Shown here piece by piece: positions 1 to 6,923 of a DNA stretch of 6,923 nucleotides (within the stretch, counting starts at the first letter, position 1; each line of letters opens with the position of its first letter). Below the pieces are notes generated by a model that had not been told where the DNA came from, did not search any database, and worked only from the letters and a program-made list of their open reading frames with translations. Source of the DNA: JBFWVD01 sp050246915 (GTDB lineage Bacteria; Actinomycetota; Acidimicrobiia; Acidimicrobiales; Ilumatobacteraceae); NCBI GenBank assembly GCA_050246915.1, contig JBFWVD010000155.1, positions 1 through 6,923 on the forward strand. Reading direction: 5' to 3'. The translations under genes and the position numbers were made by a program.

Positions 1-1324
1 TCGTCGTGTGCAGCAGGGGGACTTCGATGATGGCGAGGATCCCGTACACCAAGGTGAAGCCGATGAGGCTGATGAGCACCTCGGTGAGGGTCGTGCCGGG
101 TGAGACGCCAGCGGATGTGGGCATCAACCCGAACACGATCCACGGCTGACGACCCATCTCGGTGAAGATCCATCCGAACGAGTTGCCCAGCAACGGCGTC
201 AGTGGCAACAACAACGCCAGCCGGCCACACCAACGACTCCTGAGCATTCGGCCCTTGTGGAACGCCCACAGCACCCAGAGCGCGGCGAGTGCTGACGACA
301 TGCCGACGCCGATCATGAGGCGGAACGTCCAGTACGTGAGGGGGACGTTGGGTGTGTAGTCGCCAGGCCCGTACTTGGCGCTGTAGGCGGCCTGGATGTT
401 GTTGATCCCCTCGATCTCGGAGTGGAAGTCGCCCTTGCCGAGGAACGACAGCAGCCCGGGCACTCGGATGGAGAACAGTTCGTCGCTGCCTTCGAGCGTT
501 CCGACGGTGAACACCGAGAAGCCGGCGTCGCTCTTGGTGTCGTACAACGCCTCGGCGGCGGCCATCTTCATCGGTTGTACTTCGGTCATCACCTTGGCCT
601 GTTGATCACCGGTGCCGGCCACGGCGGCGGCCGCAACGAGCACGACGATGGCGCCCACCTTGGCCGAGGAACGGAACGTGGCGGTGTCGGTCTCGGGATG
701 GCGATGCAGGCGCCACAGCGACACTCCGAGGACGAAGGCGCCGCCGGTGAGGAACGCCGCGGCGATCGTGTGAGGGAACGTGACCAAGGCGACCTTGTTG
801 GTGAGCACCGCCCAGATGTCGGTGAGTTCGACTCGGCCCTTGTCGGCGTTGAACGTGTAGCCGACCGGGTTCTGCATGAAGGAGTTCGCGGCGAGGATGA
901 AGTAGGCGGAGATGAACGTGCCGAACGCCGCCAGCCAGATCGACATCAGATGCAACTTGGGAGAGAGTCGATCCCAACCGAAGATCCACAAGCCGAGGAA
1001 TGTCGACTCGAGGAAGAACGACAGCAGGCCCTCGAAGGCGAGTGGCGCCCCGAAGATGTCACCGACGAACCGTGAGTAGTCGCTCCAGTTCATGCCGAAC
1101 TGGAACTCCTGCACGATGCCGGTCACCACACCCATCGCGAAGTTGATGAGGAACAACTTCCCGAAGAACTTGGTGAGGCGGAGGTACTTGAGGTCCTGCT
1201 TTCGGTACCACGCGGTCTGGAACCCGGCGACGATGAACGCCAGTCCGATCGTGAGCGGTACGAAGAAGAAGTGGTAGACGGTCGTTACGCCGAACTGCCA
1301 TCGGGCGACATCCAGTGCATCCAC
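1..1324 (-). CDS. cydA: Cytochrome bd ubiquinol oxidase subunit I (partial, 3' end cut by window)
   Basis: This is the haem-bearing membrane subunit of cytochrome bd, which oxidises quinol and reduces O2 to water without pumping protons. I translated 441 residues before the window edge with no stop; the family runs to roughly 450-520, so only the C-terminus is missing. Visible landmarks are H18 (haem b595 ligand position), the FEGLLSFFLEST stretch with E98 and E106 (proton path and haem d region), H185 in FPHT and M337 in FRLM (haem b558 ligands), QPMKMAAAE with K253 and E258 (quinol site) and GRQPW at 391-395. The K253-to-M337 distance is about 84 residues against about 141 in E. coli, so this is the short-Q-loop type. 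The GTG start at 1324 is chosen because GGAGAG lies 5 nt upstream and the protein begins exactly at the family's N-terminus. cydB is expected just beyond position 1. Identification is firm. Confidence 0.97.
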   Translation of the reverse strand, partial: MDALDVARWQFGVTTVYHFFFVPLTIGLAFIVAGFQTAWYRKQDLKYLRLTKFFGKLFLINFAMGVVTGIVQEFQFGMNWSDYSRFVGDIFGAPLAFEGLLSFFLESTFLGLWIFGWDRLSPKLHLMSIWLAAFGTFISAYFILAANSFMQNPVGYTFNADKGRVELTDIWAVLTNKVALVTFPHTIAAAFLTGGAFVLGVSLWRLHRHPETDTATFRSSAKVGAIVVLVAAAAVAGTGDQQAKVMTEVQPMKMAAAEALYDTKSDAGFSVFTVGTLEGSDELFSIRVPGLLSFLGKGDFHSEIEGINNIQAAYSAKYGPGDYTPNVPLTYWTFRLMIGVGMSSALAALWVLWAFHKGRMLRSRWCGRLALLLPLTPLLGNSFGWIFTEMGRQPWIVFGLMPTSAGVSPGTTLTEVLISLIGFTLVYGILAIIEVPLLHTT

Positions 1325-1497
1325 GTGGTCTCTCCGATCCGGTCCGCGTTGCGCAGACCATGGTGGTCGACTCGTGGACGACGTTGTCCGTTCGGGCGAG
1401 TCGATAGTTCAGTCGTAACACATGTAACCCTGGTTCCTGTTGATACCCCAGGACGTATGGCACTTCGTGAGTAGGTCATTGGTGTGTGCCACCACCG
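1325..1497 (-). promoter_or_regulatory. cydA upstream region with ribosome binding site
   Basis: This 173-bp gap separates the TauE/SafE stop from cydA. The ribosome binding site GGAGAG is at 1330-1335 (minus strand), 5 nt from the GTG. A decayed copy of the 16-bp operator is at 1443-1458, and an imperfect dyad GTAACACATGTAAC (5 of 7 pairs) is at 1415-1428. I see no clear -35/-10 pair and no hairpin plus U-tract that would end the upstream operon. The size of the gap suggests cydA has its own promoter here, but that is inference. Confidence 0.5.
1443..1458 (-). promoter_or_regulatory. Degenerate CsoR/CstR-type operator-like site upstream of cydA
   Basis: On the plus strand the site reads ATACCCCAGGACGTAT, matching 13 of 16 positions of the perfect palindrome at 4121-4136. 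The left half-site ATACCCCA is intact; the right half keeps only GTAT at the correct spacing. It sits 118 nt before the cydA start and about 40 nt after the TauE/SafE stop. A weakened site could mean weaker or higher-threshold repression of cydA, or a relic. The repressor family is inferred only from the shape of the sites. Confidence 0.4.
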
Positions 1498-2301
1498 TCA
1501 GATCAGTGCGAGCGCTGAATGACCGGCGGTGTAGACCGCAACGATCACGAGCAGGCCCACGAACCAGCGTTGCAGCGAGGTCGCGTCGCGGGTGCGGCTG
1601 AGGCGGCTGCCGATGATCACGCCGATGAGACTGGCCACCGTGAACGGTATGACGGTGCCCCATTCGATCGAGCCAGAGTGCATGCGGGTCGAGAGGGCGA
1701 CGAGCGAGTTGATGGTGATTACCAACAGCGATGTCCCGACGGCCTCGGGCATGGTGAAGTCGAGAGCGAGCACCAGCGCGGGCACGATCACAAAGCCCCC
1801 ACCGACACCGAAGAAGCCGGTCAGCAGACCGACGACGGTTCCGGCCCCGATCACCTTGGCGATGGTGATCGCATTGAACTGCAAGGTGGGGCTCAGAGTC
1901 GCTGCTGCCGCGCTGAGCGAACGGGGCGAGGGCTGGGACTCGGCGTGCGTTCGGCGCCACATGCCGTAGGCCGCCGCGCCCATCAGGCCGGAGAAGGCGA
2001 GGAGCAGCACGTCGGGATTCGCGGCCTTGTTCCACTGCGAACCGAGCAGCGACCCGCCGATGCCGGCGATACCGAACACGACGCCCGCGCCGAGCCGGAC
2101 ATTGCCCGCCCGCCAGTGCGGAGCGATGGCGATCAACGCGGTGATGGCGACGAGCACCAGCGACGTGGTCGTCGCCTGCTTCGGGGTCTGGCCGGCGGCG
2201 TACACAAGGGCGGGCACGGCAAGGATGGAGCCGCCGCCTCCGAGGGCGCCGAGTGAGATGCCGATGATGAGGCCGAGCGGAGAGGCGAGGAGCGCGCGCA
2301 T
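1498..2301 (-). CDS. TauE/SafE-family sulfite/sulfur-anion permease
   Basis: A 267-residue integral membrane protein of the TauE/SafE family, whose members are proposed to export sulfite, sulfoacetate or related sulfur anions. About eight hydrophobic segments are visible (roughly 9-33, 43-63, 70-91, 97-115, 146-180, 185-205, 214-234, 246-266). The family's internal duplication shows as two glycine-rich motifs, GALGGGGSILAVPAL at 18-32 and GLLTGFFGVGGGFVIVPAL at 158-176. A polar loop of about 30 residues (116-145) joins the halves. I start at the ATG at 2301, because the preceding 85 in-frame codons are arginine-rich, non-hydrophobic and lie over the rhodanese gene. That ATG is 5 nt after the rhodanese stop and has no good Shine-Dalgarno, so translation is probably coupled. 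In the S. aureus cst operon a TauE protein accompanies CstB; here it may dispose of thiosulfate or sulfite. The exact substrate cannot be read from sequence. Confidence 0.9.
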   Translation of the reverse strand: MRALLASPLGLIIGISLGALGGGGSILAVPALVYAAGQTPKQATTTSLVLVAITALIAIAPHWRAGNVRLGAGVVFGIAGIGGSLLGSQWNKAANPDVLLLAFSGLMGAAAYGMWRRTHAESQPSPRSLSAAAATLSPTLQFNAITIAKVIGAGTVVGLLTGFFGVGGGFVIVPALVLALDFTMPEAVGTSLLVITINSLVALSTRMHSGSIEWGTVIPFTVASLIGVIIGSRLSRTRDATSLQRWFVGLLVIVAVYTAGHSALALI

Positions 2302-2306
2302 GGCGA

Positions 2307-2675
2307 TCAGATCACGACGCCGGGGTTGCCGTTGTGGTTGATGACCGGATGTCCGAAGCTCGACCACACGCTCATACCGCCGCGCATGTTGATGGCATCG
2401 AAACCCTGCCGGCGCAGCCACGCCGTCACCCGGGCGGAGCGATTGCCAGATCGACACACGCACACGATCGGAACTGTGCGATCGAGTTCGGCGATCCGAT
2501 CGGGGAGTTGGCTCATCGGGATGTGGATCGCCGAGGGGGCGTGCCCGCTCATCCATTCTTCGTACTCACGGACGTCGAGCAGGACGGTGCCGTCGCCGAG
2601 CGCAGCGGCCACGTCGACATCGATCGTCGGGAGCGCATCGGGGGTCAGTTCGGCGGACGAGGTCGAGCGGATCAT
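2307..2675 (-). CDS. Single-domain rhodanese (sulfurtransferase)
   Basis: A 122-residue cytoplasmic rhodanese covering one complete domain. The N-terminal LLDVREYEEWMSGHAPSAIHIP block (32-53) and the active-site loop CRSGNRS at 74-80 are both present, with Cys74 as the persulfide-carrying residue. A second cysteine, Cys72, stands two residues before it, which is not required by the family. The start is the ATG at 2675, inside the stop of the preceding CstB-like gene (ATGA overlap of 4 nt), so the two are translationally coupled; an alternative start 18 codons upstream would add a low-complexity tail overlapping that gene more deeply. With a persulfide-oxidising enzyme directly upstream, it may load sulfane sulfur onto, or take it from, the fusion protein or a low-molecular-weight thiol. 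The reaction partner is inference. Confidence 0.93.
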   Translation of the reverse strand: MIRSTSSAELTPDALPTIDVDVAAALGDGTVLLDVREYEEWMSGHAPSAIHIPMSQLPDRIAELDRTVPIVCVCRSGNRSARVTAWLRRQGFDAINMRGGMSVWSSFGHPVINHNGNPGVVI

Positions 2676-4087
2676 GACCGGTCTCCCATCGCTGCCGCCG
2701 CCAGAGCGTCGGCGCTCTGCGCCATCCACGCCGTATATCCGCCGATCAGATCGGACACGTCCACGAAGCCATGCGCTCGAAGGAGGCTGGCGGCGATCGC
2801 CGATCTGTACCCACCGGCGCAGTACACGACGGTGGGCGCCATCTGATCGAGCTCATCGAGGTTGGCGAGCAGGGCCGGAAGGCTGATGACACGAGCGCCC
2901 GGGATCACACCCAGTGCTGTCTCGCCCGGGTTGCGGACGTCGATGAGGGTGAGCTGATCGATTGTGGCGAGACGCTCGGTGAGGGTGGTGACCGAGAGCC
3001 GCGACAGCCGCTCGACGTACTCGGGATGCTCCGTGAACGCGGTGATGGGGTTCGACAGCGCGCCGAGGACGTTGTCGAAGCCGATGCGAGCGAGGCGCAC
3101 CATGGCTTCGCCTTCGTGGCCGCGGTCGGTCACCAACACGATCGGGGTGCCGGGGCGCATCACCTCGCCGGCGTACTCGGCGAAGCGTCCGCCGAGCCCG
3201 ATGTTCACCGAGCCGCGCGGATGGCCGGCGGCGAAGGCCATGTCGTCACGGGCATCGATCACCACGGCGCCACTGCGTTGTGCATGGAGCACATCGGTCA
3301 GCGACAGCTCGGCCACCGGCGCCTCGTCCTCGAGGAGTTGACGCTGCTCGCGGTTCCGGTTGGCGGCAAAGGAGAAGTACAACGGGGCGACGCTCTGGCC
3401 TTGGGTCACAGCGTCGACGAACTCGTCCTCGGACATCGGGGCCAGCGCGTAGTTGGTGATGCGCTGTTCGCCGATTGTTGACACCGTCTCGGTGGAGAGG
3501 CTCTTCCCACATGCCGAACCGGCACCGTGTGCGGGGTACACGCGAGTCGCGTCTGGGAGGGTGAGGAGCTGCTCGTGCAACGAGTGGTACAGGTGCCGGG
3601 CAAGGTTGTCGGCGGTGACGCCGACGGAGGCCAACAGATCAGGGCGGCCGACATCGCCGATGAACATGGTGTCGCCGGTGAGCACGCCGAACGGGTTGGA
3701 CAGATCTGCGGTCGGAGAGACCACGATGCTGATCGACTCCGGTGTATGACCCGGGGTCTCGCGGACCTCGAGCGTCACCTCACCGAGGCTGATGCGGTCG
3801 CCGGTGCCAAAGGTCTCGATCGGGAACTCGGTGCGACCAGCGGCGGCGCGGCCATAGGCGATGGTGGCCCCGGTGAGTGCAGCAAGCTCGAGGTGTCCGG
3901 AGAGGAAGTCGGCGTGGAAGTGGGTCTCGATCACCTTGGTGATACGCAGTCCATTTGCCCCGGCGTCGGCGATGTAGTCGGCGACGTCACGCTGCGGGTC
4001 GACCACCACGGCAAGTCCGCTCGTGGTGTCGCCGATGAGATAGCTCGCGTGTGACAGGCAATCGAGGTAGTACTGGCGGAAGAACAT
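2672..4087 (-). CDS. CstB-like persulfide dioxygenase-rhodanese fusion
   Basis: A 471-residue soluble protein with three domains. Residues 1-230 are a metallo-beta-lactamase fold of the ETHE1/persulfide-dioxygenase type: THFHADFLSGH at 55-65, ETPGHTPES (H114), LTGDTMFIGDVGRPD (D139) and YPAHGAGSACGK (H187, C193) supply the expected mononuclear Fe(II) site and a nearby cysteine. Residues about 261-363 form a rhodanese-like domain whose Cys position is occupied by Asp321 (VLVTDRGHEGEA), so it looks inactive. Residues about 366-459 form a second rhodanese with an intact loop CAGGYRS and Cys423. This order, dead middle and live C-terminal rhodanese, matches S. aureus CstB (about 444 residues), which converts thiol persulfides to thiosulfate. 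The ATG at 4087 has AAGGGG 9 nt upstream. It heads the unit with the rhodanese and permease. A rhodanese-fused MBL hydrolase of another specificity is the alternative. Confidence 0.92.
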   Translation of the reverse strand: MFFRQYYLDCLSHASYLIGDTTSGLAVVVDPQRDVADYIADAGANGLRITKVIETHFHADFLSGHLELAALTGATIAYGRAAAGRTEFPIETFGTGDRISLGEVTLEVRETPGHTPESISIVVSPTADLSNPFGVLTGDTMFIGDVGRPDLLASVGVTADNLARHLYHSLHEQLLTLPDATRVYPAHGAGSACGKSLSTETVSTIGEQRITNYALAPMSEDEFVDAVTQGQSVAPLYFSFAANRNREQRQLLEDEAPVAELSLTDVLHAQRSGAVVIDARDDMAFAAGHPRGSVNIGLGGRFAEYAGEVMRPGTPIVLVTDRGHEGEAMVRLARIGFDNVLGALSNPITAFTEHPEYVERLSRLSVTTLTERLATIDQLTLIDVRNPGETALGVIPGARVISLPALLANLDELDQMAPTVVYCAGGYRSAIAASLLRAHGFVDVSDLIGGYTAWMAQSADALAAAAMGDRS

Positions 4088-4120
4088 CTGGTCCAGCCCC
4101 TTTCAGTCATCGGGTGCAAC

Positions 4121-4136
4121 ATACCCCATGGGGTAT
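4121..4136 (-). promoter_or_regulatory. Perfect 16-bp palindrome, CsoR/CstR-type operator candidate
   Basis: ATACCCCATGGGGTAT is a perfect 16-bp palindrome, 15 nt after the lipoprotein stop and 33 nt before the CstB-like ATG. The form, GC-tract arms bounded by AT (TACCC...GGGTA), is that of operators of the CsoR/RcnR/CstR repressor family. A TATGTT that could serve as a -10 overlaps its downstream edge on the minus strand, but no good -35 is visible. Placement between two closely spaced genes suggests it controls the CstB-like operon separately from the lipoprotein. Confidence 0.7.
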
Positions 4137-4151
4137 CTATTCCCGGGTGTG

Positions 4152-4901
<750 letters not shown>

Positions 4902-4907
4902 GAGAAA

Positions 4908-4937
4908 CCTCCTGATACCCCATAGGGTATGAGGAGG
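4908..4937 (-). promoter_or_regulatory. Operator core nested in a hairpin that contains the lipoprotein Shine-Dalgarno
   Basis: The core ATACCCCATAGGGTAT at 4915-4930 is a 16-bp near-palindrome (7 of 8 pairs), differing from the perfect site at 4121-4136 at one position. The symmetry extends outward: CCTCCT at 4908-4913 pairs with AGGAGG at 4932-4937 across a single mismatch. As minus-strand RNA this gives a 6-bp stem, one C-C mismatch, another 6-bp stem and a UAUG loop. The 3' arm of the outer stem is the AGGAGG ribosome binding site of the lipoprotein gene, 6 nt before its ATG. Whether the hairpin exists in RNA depends on where transcription begins: a TACCCT within the core could itself be a -10, in which case the 5' arm would not be transcribed. 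Confidence 0.65.
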
Positions 4938-5057
4938 AGGCGATACGTGCTACCGCCGAAAGTCACCGAACGTCCCGACTCGGCGATGTCACACCAGTGT
5001 CAGTGCTGTCGTGCAGGTGATCACGCGCCGGCCGAACTGACCCCTGGGCGAAGTGAC
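4938..5057. other. Intergenic remainder before the lipoprotein gene
   Basis: This stretch should hold the promoter for the lipoprotein gene. I find no confident -35/-10 pair by eye and no coding frame with gene-like content. Apart from the arm of the hairpin at 5036-5070 it shows only short dyads. Confidence 0.4.
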
Positions 5058-5070
5058 TCAGGGGTTCAGT
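5036..5070 (-). terminator. Hairpin over the stop codon of the class V enzyme gene, possible weak terminator
   Basis: ACTGA-CCCCTG at 5036-5046 pairs with CAGGGG-T-TCAGT at 5059-5070: an 11-bp stem with one bulged base and a 12-nt loop. On the minus-strand transcript the stem includes part of the UGA stop and is followed by a GC-rich run, not a U-tract. It may be a U-less terminator or an mRNA-stabilising 3' end; intrinsic termination is not demonstrated. Confidence 0.35.
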
Positions 5071-6767
5071 GACTGGACCGGGAGATCGAACCAGCGAAGG
5101 TGTTCGAAGTCCTCGGAGAGTGCACCAATCCGGTCGGTCGCCTCGGCCCACGCGCGCGCAGCACCGAACTGCCGGCGGGCCTCGGCGAGGTAACTGGCCA
5201 GCGCTACTTCAGGGGCCCGCGTGTGATCGATCGATGGGCGTCGCAGTTCACCGGTTGCTGGGTCGTAACTGAGCTGGGACAGTCGCAGCGTCGGTTCGCT
5301 CGGTCCGTTGCGATGGCGCCACAACCCCGTGACCGGATCGAAGCGATAGTCGGGGAGCAGCTTCCATCCGTCGGTGGCGATGAGATCCACCGCGTCGACG
5401 ATGTACTGGAAGACCGTCTCGGAGATGAAGTAGTTGAAGCTGACGCGGGTCCAACCGGGTTTGATCCCCTCACATCCGTGGGCGATCTCGTGTTCGAACT
5501 CGTGCGAGCGCTCGAGGTCGATGCCGAGCAGTCGATGGCCGTATGGCCCGGCACATGAGCAGCCACCGCGTGACTGGACGCCGAACAGATCGTTGAGAAG
5601 AGCCACCACGAAGTTGTGGTGCAGATAGCGACCGCTCGGGCCCTTCACGACGAACGACACGATCGAGAGCCGCTCGGCGTGGGTGTTGCCGAGCACCTCG
5701 ATCGCAGGGTTCATCGACCACCTCGCCACGGCGCGGTGCCAGTAGGACTCCTCCCGTTGCCGGATCGTGGTGGTGCCCACCGCCTGCTTCAACTGGAACA
5801 CCAGCCCGGCGCGGATGGATTCGACGATGGCAGGAGTTCCGCCCTCCTCTCGATGGATCGGATCGTCGAGATAGCGGTGCTCGGTGGGGTTCACATAGGC
5901 AACGGTGCCGCCGCCGACGACGTCGGGCACCCGGTTGGTGAGCAGCGCCCGACGCACCACCAAGACCCCCGGCGTCCCCGGACCGCCGACGAACTTGTGC
6001 GGGCTCATGAACACCGCATCCTTGTGCCCAAGGCGATGCGCTGTGCATCGGGAATTCATGTCGATGTCGACGTATGGCCCTGCGGCAGCGAAGTCCCAGA
6101 ACGACAGCGCGCCGTGACGATGGAGCAGATCGGCGATGGCGCACGAGTTCGACAAGATGCCCGTCACGTTCGAAGCGGCTGAGAACGAGCCGATCTTCAG
6201 CGGCCGAGACGCGAACGTGATGAGCTCGGCCTCGAGCTGTGTGAGGTCGATGTGGCCAGCAGCATCTTCGGGAATGGTGATGACGTCAGCGATCGACTCC
6301 CGCCATGGCAGTTCGTTGGAGTGGTGCTCGAACGGGCCGACGAACACGACCGGCCGCTCGGTGGCCGGGATCTGCTGCGAGAGGTGGTACCGGTCATCGA
6401 GGTCGGCGGGAAGCCGCAGGTTCATGATGCCGATGAGTTTGTCGATGGCGCCGGTTGCCCCCGAGCCACAGAAGATCACACACGTCTCGGCATCGGCGCC
6501 CACCGCCTCCGCGATGATCTGGCGCGCGTCCTCGCGTAGCCGGCTGGTTTGGAGCCCGGTCCCGGATGACTCGGTGTGGGTGTGGGCGTAGCGGGGCAAT
6601 ACCTCGTCGCGGATGAAGTCCTCGATGAACGTGAGTGCCCGACCCGAGGCGGTGTAGTCGGCGTAGGTGATGCGGTGCGGGCCGTACGGGCCGTCCAACA
6701 CTTCGTCGTCACCGATCACCGATTCGCGGATCCGTCGCAATATCGGAGGTTCCACGATCTCGGTCAC
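5058..6767 (-). CDS. Class V aminotransferase-fold PLP enzyme (cysteine desulfurase-like), long form
   Basis: A 569-residue fold-type I PLP enzyme related to cysteine desulfurases and selenocysteine lyases. Visible features are the cofactor-phosphate region GSGATGAIDK (101-110), EHHSN with H148/H149 (ring-stacking His region), WDFAA with D225 (pyridine-nitrogen contact), SPHKF with K258 as the Schiff-base lysine, and the loop SRGGCSCAGPYGH with C403 and C405 where desulfurases carry their catalytic cysteine. Usual desulfurases are about 400 residues; this has an N-terminal lead of about 30 and a C-terminal extension (about 465-569) with a WRHRNG segment. The start is GTG at 6767, with only a weak AGGG upstream. 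It is separated from the next gene by 156 nt, a hairpin and an operator, so it need not share the persulfide regulation. It could mobilise sulfur from cysteine or a related substrate; fold is sure, substrate is not. Confidence 0.88.
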   Translation of the reverse strand: MTEIVEPPILRRIRESVIGDDEVLDGPYGPHRITYADYTASGRALTFIEDFIRDEVLPRYAHTHTESSGTGLQTSRLREDARQIIAEAVGADAETCVIFCGSGATGAIDKLIGIMNLRLPADLDDRYHLSQQIPATERPVVFVGPFEHHSNELPWRESIADVITIPEDAAGHIDLTQLEAELITFASRPLKIGSFSAASNVTGILSNSCAIADLLHRHGALSFWDFAAAGPYVDIDMNSRCTAHRLGHKDAVFMSPHKFVGGPGTPGVLVVRRALLTNRVPDVVGGGTVAYVNPTEHRYLDDPIHREEGGTPAIVESIRAGLVFQLKQAVGTTTIRQREESYWHRAVARWSMNPAIEVLGNTHAERLSIVSFVVKGPSGRYLHHNFVVALLNDLFGVQSRGGCSCAGPYGHRLLGIDLERSHEFEHEIAHGCEGIKPGWTRVSFNYFISETVFQYIVDAVDLIATDGWKLLPDYRFDPVTGLWRHRNGPSEPTLRLSQLSYDPATGELRRPSIDHTRAPEVALASYLAEARRQFGAARAWAEATDRIGALSEDFEHLRWFDLPVQSLNP

Positions 6768-6923
6768 GATGCGAACCCTAATGACGACGTCACGCCGGTG
6801 TCTCGGGATAGCGGTTGCTGTGCCCGGGTCTTGTGGCCACCGCTGGACGCAGCGATCGTTGAGGCCGTCACGCGATCGTCACCTGAGGGTGGCAGCATAC
6901 GCGCATCGACCGGCGATGGTGTC
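6764..6923 (-). other. Leader of the class V gene, with a doubtful partial reading frame
   Basis: No recognisable gene is present. On the minus strand one frame stays open from the window edge for 52 codons and ends in a TGA overlapping the GTG start of the next gene (GTGA). That overlap is typical of coupled genes, but third-position GC is only about 65%, below the neighbours, and the peptide (Ser/Thr/Pro/Ala-rich) matches nothing I know. A TATGCT at 6894-6899 could instead be a -10 element. No copy of the 16-bp operator occurs here. Confidence 0.25.

Noticed and set aside
422..1075. Plus-strand frame of 217 codons opposite cydA
   Set aside because: It lies antisense to a firmly identified cydA, is Gly/Arg/Glu/His-rich without domains, and is typical of antisense frames in high-GC DNA.
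1470..1497. GGTG...CACC dyad after the permease stop as a terminator
   Set aside because: Only 4 bp of stem and no U-tract.
1519..2256. Plus-strand frame of 245 codons opposite the TauE/SafE gene
   Set aside because: Highly charged, no motif, and mirrors the codon pattern of the real membrane protein gene.
2302..2556. 85-codon N-terminal extension of the TauE/SafE frame
   Set aside because: Arg/His-rich, not hydrophobic, and overlaps most of the rhodanese gene; the family N-terminus begins at the ATG at 2301.
2676..2729. 18-codon extension of the rhodanese frame
   Set aside because: Low complexity and overlaps the end of the CstB-like gene; the ATGA start at 2675 is the normal operon arrangement.
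2771..4054. Plus-strand frames (2771-3481, 3527-4054) opposite the CstB-like gene
   Set aside because: No ribosome binding site or recognisable domain; shadows of the opposite strand.
5616..6182. Plus-strand frame of 188 codons opposite the class V enzyme gene
   Set aside because: Antisense shadow without family features.
6781..6923. Plus-strand frame starting at ATG 6781 and open to the edge, as a divergent gene
   Set aside because: No ribosome binding site, Arg/Cys/His-rich peptide, no resemblance to any family; too short to support.

Overview
The window is high-GC DNA. Its codon use, a leaderless-looking GTG start on the class V gene and a short-Q-loop cytochrome bd suggest an actinobacterium, possibly Acidimicrobiia, but no rRNA or taxonomic marker is present and this is inference. 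All convincing genes lie on the minus strand, so the order of reading is from high to low coordinates.

Layout in the direction of transcription: (1) 6768-6923, a leader region with at most a doubtful partial reading frame; (2) 5058-6767, a long class V (cysteine-desulfurase-fold) PLP enzyme with a C-terminal extension; (3) 4902-5057, a regulatory gap holding a 16-bp near-palindrome; (4) 4152-4901, a lipoprotein with a DUF2202 ferritin-like domain; (5) 4088-4151, a short gap with a perfect 16-bp palindrome; (6) a tight three-gene unit: a CstB-like metallo-beta-lactamase/double-rhodanese fusion (2672-4087), a single-domain rhodanese (2307-2675, overlapping by ATGA) and a TauE/SafE-family permease (1498-2301, 5-nt gap); (7) a 173-bp gap with a decayed copy of the same 16-bp site; (8) cydA (1-1324, cut by the window edge), the haem-bearing subunit of cytochrome bd quinol oxidase.

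How it fits together: the fusion protein, rhodanese and TauE/SafE permease match the parts of the Staphylococcus aureus cst operon, which turns toxic persulfides into thiosulfate or sulfite and handles the product. The repeated site ATACCCCATRGGGTAT has the shape of operators bound by the CsoR/CstR repressor family. It occurs before the lipoprotein gene, before the CstB-like gene and, in weaker form, before cydA. Cytochrome bd is known as a sulfide-resistant oxidase, so the simplest reading is one reactive-sulfur response: persulfide oxidation, sulfur-anion transport, sulfide-tolerant respiration and a poorly understood ferritin-like surface lipoprotein. No CsoR/CstR-type repressor and no sulfide:quinone oxidoreductase are inside the window. 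In the lipoprotein leader the operator also forms the core of a hairpin that would bury the Shine-Dalgarno sequence, the least expected signal here.
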